Origin: Paenalcaligenes niemegkensis
GTDB lineage: Bacteria; Pseudomonadota; Gammaproteobacteria; Burkholderiales; Burkholderiaceae_B
NCBI RefSeq assembly: GCF_022230885.1
Contig: NZ_JAKGCT010000004.1
Span: 558,001-622,000 of the forward strand
Length of the DNA stretch: 64,000 bases
Direction of reading: 5' to 3'
A model generated the notes under the pieces. It worked only from the letters and a program-made list of their open reading frames with translations. It did no database searches and was not told the DNA's origin. Each line of letters begins with the position of its first letter. Positions within the stretch are counted from its first letter, which is position 1. Positions 56,700 to 64,000 of the stretch are shown one piece after another. A program made the position numbers and the translations under genes.

Positions 56700-57155
56700 C
56701 TAGCAATTATCGTGCCGACTGAAGAGCCCGGGGCCGCGGTCCGGGTGATGTTTCCACAGCTTAATCCCAAGCTGGCCCGACCTGTCGAGCGACGAACCGA
56801 CGGTCAAATCAGTAACCAGCGTAGGGTGCAGTCCTGCATCGAATAGGGCGAAGCCCGCTGCAAGTACACAGGTCTCAGTTTGAAGACCGCAGACCAGAAC
56901 GCGATCCGGGTTCCACTGCTTCAGATACTCCATTGTGAGCTCCGACGAAGCATAGCCGTGCTTGACGAATAGCTTATCTGCATTTACCAAACTGCGGTCG
57001 TCTACAGCGGGGCACCAGCCTAGTTGGCTCACAAAAGGAGTGCGTGCCTCGTCGTGCAACTCTATTATCGCCACTGATGATATATGGTCAGTTAGTTCGT
57101 TAATGCCCCTAACCAGCCAGTCTGGCGGTGAGAAACGCAGCGTGATTGCCGTTAC
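56700..57155 (-). pseudogene. Isochorismatase-family hydrolase, N-terminally truncated
   Basis: The reading frame has PPDWLVRGINELTDH and IELHDEARTPFVSQLGWCPA, then the catalytic-Cys region VLVCGLQTETCVLAAGFALF and VTDLTVGSSLDRSG. The start is lost: a stop precedes VTAITLRFSPPDW, and the DxQ Asp of the catalytic triad is absent. Cys and Lys regions remain. It is a broken cysteine hydrolase. Confidence 0.65.
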
Positions 57156-57340
57156 TCAGGCGTTGCGGCGATGGACCAAGCCACATTCCGCTCGACTTCA
57201 GACCGAAGCGCCGTACGACCCGGCCAACCATAATCTTGGTCGACGCGCTTCGTGTAAAGCGCGGCCCATTCCGTCAAGGGTGTGGAGCGAGGTAGCATGG
57301 TGACAAGCGCTATACGTTTAAATGCAAAATCAGATCGCCA

Positions 57341-57568
57341 TCACCAGCTAGAGCGGCGCACTTTTCTTGATGCAGCCCGGTTCAGGTCTTTTGCTTCCTT
57401 CTCAGCAAACTCTTCCTCATCAGGCTCATAGGAGCCCTTATGTATGCAGCTGCTAGGGCTTATCTTGCACTTGACACTACGCTCCGAACCTCCGCTCGAA
57501 GAGCACCCAGAAATAAGTGCGATAAAAAGCAGCGATAAGCCACATCGGTTCAACATTCGAATGGACAT
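57341..57568 (-). CDS. Small lipoprotein, copy 2 of a paralogous pair
   Basis: 75 aa with lipobox LISGC, then SSCIHKGSYEPDEEEFAEKE, AKDLNRAASRKVRR. Clear paralogue of 47363-47596. It lies inside the tRNA-Val island, the other copy outside. Confidence 0.75.
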   Translation of the reverse strand: MSIRMLNRCGLSLLFIALISGCSSSGGSERSVKCKISPSSCIHKGSYEPDEEEFAEKEAKDLNRAASRKVRRSSW

Positions 57569-57771
57569 CTTTCATACACCTACAAAGTTACTTTAGCCTT
57601 CTCTTATAGCAGACTTTGGGTAGATTCTTCAGGTGACGATGCAAATGCCATGCCGCTCAGAAATAAATGCATTCACGACTGCGGCGCGGCCCAGCCAGTC
57701 AAAAACAACACACCCGCAACAAGCGGCGGTGCCCATACGATACAAACGCAGTTCTGAAATAAACTGACGCC

Positions 57772-58134
57772 ATGACCCGAATTAACTGTGTTCCTGTTGA
57801 AGAGCTAAGCGGCCCTCACCTCATTGCCGAGTATCGTGAGCTGCCGCGAGTATTCGCCCTTGCCGAAAAAGCAGCTGCGCGTGGCACCCTCTCCCAGCCT
57901 GATTGCTATACCCTCGGAAAAGGACATCTGCTTTTCTTCTATACCCGCCTTGGCTATCTTGCTCAGAGGCATGCTGAATTAATTGAAGAAATGAAGCGAC
58001 GCGGCTATAAGCCGGCCTTTTCGGGTATGCGCCGAGAAGACTGGCCAGCCATTCCCGATAGCTACTGGAGTGACTGGAACCCAACGGAGGAAGCGCTGAG
58101 CCTGAACCGCCAACGAATCAAAGACCGAAGTTAG
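57772..58134 (+). CDS. T4 DenV-type pyrimidine-dimer DNA glycosylase
   Basis: 120 aa, beginning MTRINCVPVEELSGPHLIAE YRELPRVFAL. The catalytic Thr-2 and Glu-23 (YRELPRVF context) of T4 endonuclease V are present, and the C-terminal WxxYxG-like helix is shortened. It removes UV-induced pyrimidine dimers. Its phage character fits the mobile context. T4 protein is 138 aa. Confidence 0.88.
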   Translation: MTRINCVPVEELSGPHLIAEYRELPRVFALAEKAAARGTLSQPDCYTLGKGHLLFFYTRLGYLAQRHAELIEEMKRRGYKPAFSGMRREDWPAIPDSYWSDWNPTEEALSLNRQRIKDRS

Positions 58135-58217
58135 CAACGCTGAAAATGCAAAAAAGCCCCGCTACCCACCCCTGCCCCCATTATCGTGATTTGCCCTGTG
58201 CAAGTCCGAGCAACAAA

Positions 58218-58248
58218 AAAGCCGCAAGCCCTTACTGGGCGCGGCTTT
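58218..58248 (-). terminator. Terminator after tRNA-Val
   Basis: AAAGCCGCAAGCCC and GGGCGCGGCTTT pair with small mismatches; the minus strand continues TTTTTTGTT. Confidence 0.75.
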
Positions 58249-58280
58249 CTGTGGCAGGGAGAGGTACCCTGTGGGTATCT

Positions 58281-58357
58281 TGGTAGGCGGTACTGGATTC
58301 GAACCAGCGACCTCTACGATGTCAACGTAGCGCTCTAACCAACTGAGCTAACCGCCT
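58281..58357 (-). tRNA. tRNA-Val (anticodon GAC)
   Basis: 77 bases: acceptor AGGCGGT/ACCGCCT with discriminator A and encoded CCA, D-arm AGCTCAGTTGGTTAGAGC, anticodon stem CTACG/CGTAG enclosing TTGACAT with anticodon GAC, T-arm CTGGTTCGAATCCAG. Its 3' end is duplicated at 53822-53839, so it is the integration target. Confidence 0.95.
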
Positions 58358-58478
58358 ATATTTCGCCTGCTTCTGTATCTGCGAAGAAAAAGATAATAGC
58401 CCGGTTCTATGACTTGTGTCAAGCCGTATAACACACCGGGGCTTTTAACCTTATCAGCCTCAACACGCCAACAGCACC

Positions 58479-59852
58479 CTATTGCACGTTGTTGCTACAT
58501 TCTCTTTGCTTCTTCAATCGCTTACGCAGCGAGAAACCCCAGCCTAAGCCAACCAGTGCCGCCGTCAGTGACGCGATCAACACACCCAGCTTTGCAGCAT
58601 TTAACAAATTTTCGTCAGTAAAGGCCAGCGTGCCTATAAAGATGGACATCGTAAAGCCGATTCCCGCAAAGAGACCCACCAGCAGCACCCCGCCCCATGT
58701 CACGCCCGGTGGTAGCTGACATAACCCGCTGCGCACAGCCACTTGGCAAAGCAAGAAAATACCCAGCGGCTTGCCAATAACCAGAGCCACAATAACGCCA
58801 AGCATAACGGATTGGGCGCCGACGGCAGAGAGGTCAACTCCGCCCACGGTTACGCCTGCGTTGGCAAGTGCAAAGATGGGCATGACCACGAAGGCAACCC
58901 AGGGGTGCAGGGACATTTGTACGCGGGACACGGGAGGCAATATTTCGCGCTGTACCTCTCGCATTTTGTTCAAGCTGAAAGCAATCTGCTGTTCAGCCAC
59001 GGTGACGCCGCTTGTGTTGGCTGCCAAGAAAGTCGATTCTTGTTTTAAAACCGTGCTGGCGGATGCAAACAGCGGCTTGGCCATAACCGGCGTCATCAAT
59101 CCCAGAATAACGCCGGCCAAGGTGGGATGCGCGCCGATTTTCAATAAACCGAACCACAGCATGGCACCAGGCAATACATAGAGATAAGCCGCACCTAGGC
59201 CCAGTTTCTGCATAGTCAGCACGAGCACAATGCCTCCAGCTACCCAAGGCAAGCCGGACACATCCAGACCGCCCGAGTAGAAGAATGCAATAATCAGTAC
59301 CGCCACAATGTCATCAATGATGGCTACAGCCAATAGCAAGATGCGTACATTTGATGGAATAGATCGTCCCAATAAGGCCAGCACGCCGACGGCAAATGCG
59401 ATGTCAGTGGCTGTGGGTACAGCCCACCCGTTACTGATTTCACCTGAGGTGTTCAAGCTCAGGTATACAAACGCAGGTACAAGTACGCCACCAAGTGCGG
59501 CGGCCAGGGGTAAGGCGGCAGTTCTCAGGGTAGACAAGGCTCCGTTATGAATTTCACTACGAATCTCCATCCCCACTACCAGGAAAAACACCGTCATCAG
59601 GGCGTCGTTGACCCAGAAATGCAAGGGTTGAGATACTGAGTAACCGCCTAGACCAAGGCTGAGGTGGCTGGACCAGAGGCCATGATAGCTGGCCGCAGCG
59701 GGCGAGTTAGCGAGCATAAGCGCAAGCATTGCGGCTGCAATAAGGACAGCACCGCTAACGGCTTCAATCTGTAAGATGCGCTGAGTCGCGCCAAGAAATG
59801 TGCGCATCCATAGCTGCGCGGCCGGTAAACCGGCGTGGTTTTTTGGGGTCAT
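58479..59852 (-). CDS. nhaA: NhaA sodium/proton antiporter
   Basis: 457 aa (ATG 59852). Twelve membrane helices; NhaA hallmarks [20 protein letters not shown] and the antiport aspartates in [17 protein letters not shown] and [20 protein letters not shown] (D-D of the transport site). It exports Na+ in exchange for protons. Confidence 0.95.
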   Translation of the reverse strand: MTPKNHAGLPAAQLWMRTFLGATQRILQIEAVSGAVLIAAAMLALMLANSPAAASYHGLWSSHLSLGLGGYSVSQPLHFWVNDALMTVFFLVVGMEIRSEIHNGALSTLRTAALPLAAALGGVLVPAFVYLSLNTSGEISNGWAVPTATDIAFAVGVLALLGRSIPSNVRILLLAVAIIDDIVAVLIIAFFYSGGLDVSGLPWVAGGIVLVLTMQKLGLGAAYLYVLPGAMLWFGLLKIGAHPTLAGVILGLMTPVMAKPLFASASTVLKQESTFLAANTSGVTVAEQQIAFSLNKMREVQREILPPVSRVQMSLHPWVAFVVMPIFALANAGVTVGGVDLSAVGAQSVMLGVIVALVIGKPLGIFLLCQVAVRSGLCQLPPGVTWGGVLLVGLFAGIGFTMSIFIGTLAFTDENLLNAAKLGVLIASLTAALVGLGWGFSLRKRLKKQRECSNNVQ

Positions 59853-60182
59853 AGGACGCAATTAACGTAATGCGTGGCGGCCCGACCAACGCGTTTATCT
59901 GTCCTAGATCAGCCCTATGCTGACCCGACACCCATTTTTTAGCGTATATCAGAATGGGCGTTAAGGCAATATGCCCGCACTTAAGACATGAAGACAGCAA
60001 GACTACGACGAACATTAAATACGCAAGCACCACACTGTTTTTCCACGTACAAACAGCCGTTGCGCCACACTAACCCATAGTAAATATCAGTTTTCAAGCC
60101 TGCATAAAAACCATTAAAATTAGCGGCATATCACGGTGTTAGCGTTCTTCGACTTTTACTATCCCTTGATGGAGTTGAGCCC
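59853..60182. other. Divergent promoter region
   Basis: 330 bases between nhaA (left) and the YkgJ-type gene (right). No gene or riboswitch recognised; the open frame on the minus strand here is not convincing. Confidence 0.4.
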
Positions 60183-60629
60183 ATGAGCTCTGCTATAACG
60201 CTAGACCCCGACACCATCACGAGCCTGCCCAGCCCACGGTTCAGAAAATTATCAAATTCGCGCCCGCAGCCCTTCAACCCCTGCCACGGATGCGGGGCCT
60301 GCTGCAGTCATTTCCGTGTTTCTTTTTACAGTGGGGAGCTTGAAGGCGAAACCGGCGGCTGGGTACCCGTATCGCTGGTTACACAAGTCGGTCCCTTGCG
60401 CGCCGCGATGAAAGGCACAGAAGACGGCGGCGGCCGCTGTATTGGACTAAAGGGCGACCTTGGCCTGAGCAACGTTCGCTGTGGTATTTACGAACTTCGC
60501 CCTTCTGTATGCCGTGACTATGAACCCTACAATGAAAGAGGCGAGCCGAACCCGGATTGCCAGCGTCTGCGCACAGCCATCGGTCTTTCCCTTTTAGACG
60601 ATTTATCAGGACGCGACCTAGCCGCCTGA
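60183..60629 (+). CDS. YkgJ-family cysteine-cluster protein
   Basis: 148 aa. The Cys cluster CHGCGACCSHFRVSFYSGE and CGIYELRPSVCRDYEPYNER fit the YkgJ/zinc-iron-chelating family. Metal ligand and role are unknown. Confidence 0.85.
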   Translation: MSSAITLDPDTITSLPSPRFRKLSNSRPQPFNPCHGCGACCSHFRVSFYSGELEGETGGWVPVSLVTQVGPLRAAMKGTEDGGGRCIGLKGDLGLSNVRCGIYELRPSVCRDYEPYNERGEPNPDCQRLRTAIGLSLLDDLSGRDLAA

Positions 60630-60713
60630 TGATTCTGCGTTTACACTGTGCCCGTATTAGAGGTCCTACAAGGGCCTTGCAAAGATGCTAACCCGTCACT
60701 CGGAGCTGACACA

Positions 60714-61763
60714 TTGAAATACCGCAAACTGGGCAACACGGAAATCGAGCTGAGCGTGGTGGGCTTAGGCACCATGACGTGGGGCGAACAGAACACTGAA
60801 ACCGAGGCTCATGAACAAATTGACTACGCCTTGTCCAAAGGGGTCAACCTTGTAGACACGGCCGAAATGTATCCGGTGCCCCCAAAAGCTGACACCGCCG
60901 GGCTTACCGAAAGTTATATAGGATCATGGCTTAGCCTGTCAAACAGACGCCATGAGATCTTTTTGGCTACTAAAGCGGTTGGGCCAACGCGAACCCCTGG
61001 CCGCCCCGGGCACATACGTCCAGGAAAAGCCAAACTGGATAAAGCCAATTTGCGTGAGGCACTGGAGCAAAGCCTGACCCGGCTTAACACTGATTACGTA
61101 GACCTCTACCAGCTCCATTGGCCTGACCGGAGCACCAATATGTTTGGTGAGCTGGCCTACCCATGGGTAGAAGATGAAGAGTCCGTCTCTATACACGAGA
61201 CCCTCGAGGCCCTGAATGATTTTGTCCAGGAAGGCAAGGTTCGCTACATTGGTCTGTCAAACGAGACCCCTTGGGGCGTGAGCCAGTTCATCAAGTTCGC
61301 GGAAATGCACAATCTGCCACGCGTGGTCACTATTCAAAACCCCTACAACCTGCTTAACCGTACCTTTGAGCATGGCTTGTCTGAGTTCAGCCATCGTGAA
61401 AGGGTAGGCTTGCTTGCGTATTCGCCGCTGGCAATGGGAATGCTTTCAGGAAAGTACCTGAACGGTGCTCGTCCTGATGGTGCTCGCTTGACCGTCTACG
61501 AGCGCTTTACCCGCTACAACAGCCTGCTGTGTGAAGCCGCAACCGAGGGCTACGTAGCACTGGCCCGCAAGCACAGCATTCCGCCGGCAACCATGGCACT
61601 TGCCTTCATTAATCAGCAGCCTTTCGTAACCAGTAATATTATTGGGGCAACGAACCTGAAGCAGCTGAGGGAAAACATTGAGAGTGTGAACATCACGCTG
61701 TCGAATGACATTATCGATGAAATCAATACGATTCATCGTCAGTACCAGAACCCGGCGCCATAA
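60714..61763 (+). CDS. Aldo/keto reductase (Tas-like)
   Basis: 349 aa from TTG 60714 (GGAG seven bases upstream), beginning KYRKLGNTEIELSVVGLGTM TWGEQNTETEAHEQIDYALS, with catalytic Tyr in DTAEMYPVPPK, Lys in IFLATKAVG and His in YQLHWPDRSTNMFGELAYPW. Insertions place it in the Tas/YajO branch. NADPH-dependent reductase; substrate unknown. Confidence 0.88.
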   Translation: MKYRKLGNTEIELSVVGLGTMTWGEQNTETEAHEQIDYALSKGVNLVDTAEMYPVPPKADTAGLTESYIGSWLSLSNRRHEIFLATKAVGPTRTPGRPGHIRPGKAKLDKANLREALEQSLTRLNTDYVDLYQLHWPDRSTNMFGELAYPWVEDEESVSIHETLEALNDFVQEGKVRYIGLSNETPWGVSQFIKFAEMHNLPRVVTIQNPYNLLNRTFEHGLSEFSHRERVGLLAYSPLAMGMLSGKYLNGARPDGARLTVYERFTRYNSLLCEAATEGYVALARKHSIPPATMALAFINQQPFVTSNIIGATNLKQLRENIESVNITLSNDIIDEINTIHRQYQNPAP

Positions 61764-61820
61764 GCTGCGAGAATAAGCACTTAGCTTTACCCGACACTCA
61801 CCACTCGATACGCCTGCAAA

Positions 61821-61876
61821 GCGCCTCAACTGAAATGCTCAACTCATAAGGGCAAGGCAGTTGAGGCGCCTTTTAT
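61821..61876 (+). terminator. Terminator after the aldo/keto reductase
   Basis: GCGCCTCAACTG (61821-61832) and CAGTTGAGGCGC (61858-61869) form a perfect 12-bp stem, followed by CTTTTATTG. Confidence 0.85.
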
Positions 61877-61983
61877 TGCTCGGGTAATCCCTCCTCCAAC
61901 TTGGCTGCCCGATAGACCTAGAATGATGAAGCGTTGGCAGCGACACATATCGCGTACGCCAGCATTCTAACTACGGAGCAACT

Positions 61984-62661
61984 GTGCGGATTTTAATCGT
62001 CGAAGATAACCTGGAGCTTGGGTCGGCAATCCATAGCCGTTTACGGCAAACTGGCCACAGCACCGAATGGGTTACCAACGGCACCGAAGCCATACGATAT
62101 GCAATGTCAGACGACTGGGACGCAATACTGCTCGATATTATGCTTCCGGATCGCGATGGATTTGCAATCATTGCCAAATTACGTAATAACGACAACCATG
62201 TTCCTGTGCTCGTCATGACCGCACGCGCAGAAATCGAAGATCGTGTAAGCATGCTTGATCTCGGAGCAGACGACTATCTCGTTAAACCTTTTGATCTGCG
62301 TGAGCTTGAAGCCAGATTAAGAGCGCTGATGCGTCGGCCTACAGGCCAAATCACAAGCGTCGTACAAATCGGTAATTTGAGTATGGACGTGGCGGGCAGG
62401 CGAATCACCATCGATCAACACACCATCGATTTTGGCCCCCGCGAATTTTGTTTGATTGAAATACTGTTGGCTCGCTTGAATCAGGTGGTTTCTAAGGAAA
62501 GATTGATGGTTCAACTGTTCAATTTTGACGAATCCGCCACGCCTAACGCGATAGAGCTGCATATATCCCGCATACGCCGTAAGCTGAATGGCGCCTCCAT
62601 TGAAATCGAAACAGTGCGGGGCACAGGCTACCGCGCACTGTTCGCCGGCTCCACCTCATGA
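61984..62661 (+). CDS. OmpR-family response regulator (TctD/QseB-like)
   Basis: 225 aa from GTG 61984 (GGAG upstream). Receiver: ILIVEDN, phospho-Asp in AILLDIMLPDRDG, switch Thr in VLVMTARAE, Lys in YLVKPFDLRELEARL. The winged helix reads LSMDVAGRRITIDQHTIDFG, then IEILLARLNQVVSKERLMVQ. It overlaps the kinase gene by four bases. Confidence 0.92.
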   Translation: MRILIVEDNLELGSAIHSRLRQTGHSTEWVTNGTEAIRYAMSDDWDAILLDIMLPDRDGFAIIAKLRNNDNHVPVLVMTARAEIEDRVSMLDLGADDYLVKPFDLRELEARLRALMRRPTGQITSVVQIGNLSMDVAGRRITIDQHTIDFGPREFCLIEILLARLNQVVSKERLMVQLFNFDESATPNAIELHISRIRRKLNGASIEIETVRGTGYRALFAGSTS

Positions 62662-64000
62662 GCAACGGCTTTTCTATACAACGACGCATCGTTATTGTGG
62701 GCTTACTGATACTCAGCGTAGCCGTACTGGCAATGGGGGTGATTTCTTACCAATACGCTCAGCGCGCCTCAGACCGGGCATTCGACAGACTGTTGACAGC
62801 CTCAGCCCTGACAGTTGCCAATGCCATCCGCAACGAGGATGGCGCCTTACTCGTAGAGTTGCCCTACTCTGCCATGGCCATGCTGCCTAAAAATGAAAAG
62901 GTTTTTTATGTCGTACGATCGGCTGAACAGCTCATTGCCGGGTACCCTGACTTAGACGCCGATCTTCCCCTAGCTAACAGTGAGCAGCCTGCTTATCAAA
63001 ATATTCACTATAAAAATCTTCATCTGCGCATATCCAGTATTGGGCGATTCAGCAGCGGTAGCTCTCAAGGAGAGCCTCAATGGCTAACGATTCGAGTGGC
63101 CGAAACCCGCAATACCCGAGAAACACTTGCCAAGGAGCTTTTCACCCAGAGCCTGCTTCCGATGGGTGTTCTGATTGCCTTGGCAATTGTGATTCTGGCG
63201 CTGGGAATACGTATTGCTTTCTCGCCACTGCGCACCTTGAAGAGTGAATTACAAACACGCTCACCTACTAATCTCAATCCCATTACCCGCCCCGTTCCTA
63301 GCGAGATCAGCGGATTAGTTCAGACCTTGAACGCTTTTATGCTTCGCTTAGGGAACGCTATGCAGACCATGCAGACACTCGTCGCCGATGCCGCGCATCA
63401 AATACGTACACCAATGTCGAGTCTGCGTCTGCAAAGCGAGCTTGCGCTGCTTGAAACTGATAAAAAACGCCAACATGAGTTACTGGAAGCTATACATCGC
63501 AATTGCGCGCAGACAAGCAAGCTGATTAATCAGATGCTTATGGATGCCACCATTACGCACCGCCGCAACACGACTGTCTTTAGCTCGCTTGCTCCACAAA
63601 CGCTCATCAAAGACTCTGTATCCCGGTTAAGCCCGGAAGAACGCTCGCGAATTAGCGTTAACCTCACTCCACCGGCACAGCAGGCAGAGCTTGCGGGCGA
63701 TCCAATTGCTCTACGTGAAATGCTGCGCAACTTACTTGAGAATGCCCTGCTTTACGCGCCTGACTCGGATGTCGAAATCAGGACGTATCTTAGTTTGGAG
63801 AAAAAGCTGGTATTCGACGTCTCTGATCGAGGGCCAGGGCTAAGCGCTTCCGAAGCCGAGTCGGTAATGGAGAGATTCGTACGAGGAAGTACCGCGGGTA
63901 AAACCCTGGGATCGGGTCTGGGCCTAGCCATTGCCCAAAACGTGGCGAAAGCCCACGGGGAAGCCTGCAACTACGCCAGCGCTATGGACCTGGATTAACC
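62658..64000 (+). CDS. Sensor histidine kinase (TctE-like), runs off window (one frameshift)
   Basis: Starts MSNGFSIQRRIVIVGLLIL. Membrane helices at about residues 10-30 and 170-195 flank a periplasmic sensor domain; then HAMP-like linker, H-box ADAAHQIRTPMSSLRLQSEL, N-box LLENALLYA, G1 DVSDRGPGL and G2 GSGLGLAIAQNVAKAHG. The frame ends early; one more base in G4 63957-63960 gives HGGSLQLRQRYGPGL, the usual end, and the gene continues past 64000. Partner of the upstream regulator. Confidence 0.9.

Overview
The window looks like chromosomal DNA of a betaproteobacterium, most likely Burkholderiales/Alcaligenaceae. This is judged from the gene families (ComM next to UbiK, gshB–PTS IIA–ptsH–ptsI, thrS–infC, pheST–ihfA–merR, a SufR-led suf operon) and the GC content. 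It mixes conserved housekeeping blocks with a biofilm-matrix locus and a decayed accessory stretch at about 46.8-58.3 kb.

Layout. 1-1.06 kb: edge of a DUF333 lipoprotein gene, a gene-poor stretch with a long inverted repeat, and tRNA-Pro(GGG). 1.1-12.2 kb: matrix locus with pgaABCD (poly-beta-1,6-GlcNAc), then csgE-csgF-csgG, one long curlin gene, a CsgH/CsgC-like gene and a LuxR-type regulator with a degenerate receiver. Both operons carry a pair of CCTAGG-centred palindromes exactly 23 bp apart upstream. 12.3-20.5 kb (minus): sufR-sufB-C-D-S-U-T and an Atm1-type ABC exporter. 20.6-22.4 kb: an ECF-like sigma factor fused to an RskA-like anti-sigma factor. 22.5-28.3 kb (minus): DUF455 protein, MerR regulator, ihfA, pheT, pheS, rplT, rpmI. 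28.6-35 kb (minus): comM, ubiK, a lipoprotein, ptsI, ptsH, PTS IIA, gshB. 35.1-37.7 kb (minus): thrS-infC behind a Thr-rich leader peptide and a terminator, a candidate attenuator. 38-46.4 kb: PncC, membrane and lipoproteins, MgtC, a SoxC-type sulfite dehydrogenase with its cytochrome, AllA-like protein, and a lone PD-(D/E)XK-like protein. 46.8-58.3 kb: higBA remnants, paralogous small lipoproteins, three copies of a signal-peptide cassette, a membrane-anchored nuclease, and a small island flanked by a duplicated tRNA-Val 3' end. The island holds a Mn riboswitch with a GDT1 transporter, a T4-type DenV glycosylase and broken genes. 58.5-64 kb: nhaA, YkgJ-like protein, aldo/keto reductase and a TctDE-like two-component system running off the window.

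Quality caveat. I find 19 sites where a one- or two-base change in a short homopolymer joins two frames into a normal family member. They include pheS, rplT and infC, which cells cannot normally lose. Most are best explained by uncorrected homopolymer errors in the assembly. For these genes I give the whole reconstructed span and the position of the break; the breaks in pgaB and csgEFG should not be read as proven loss of function.
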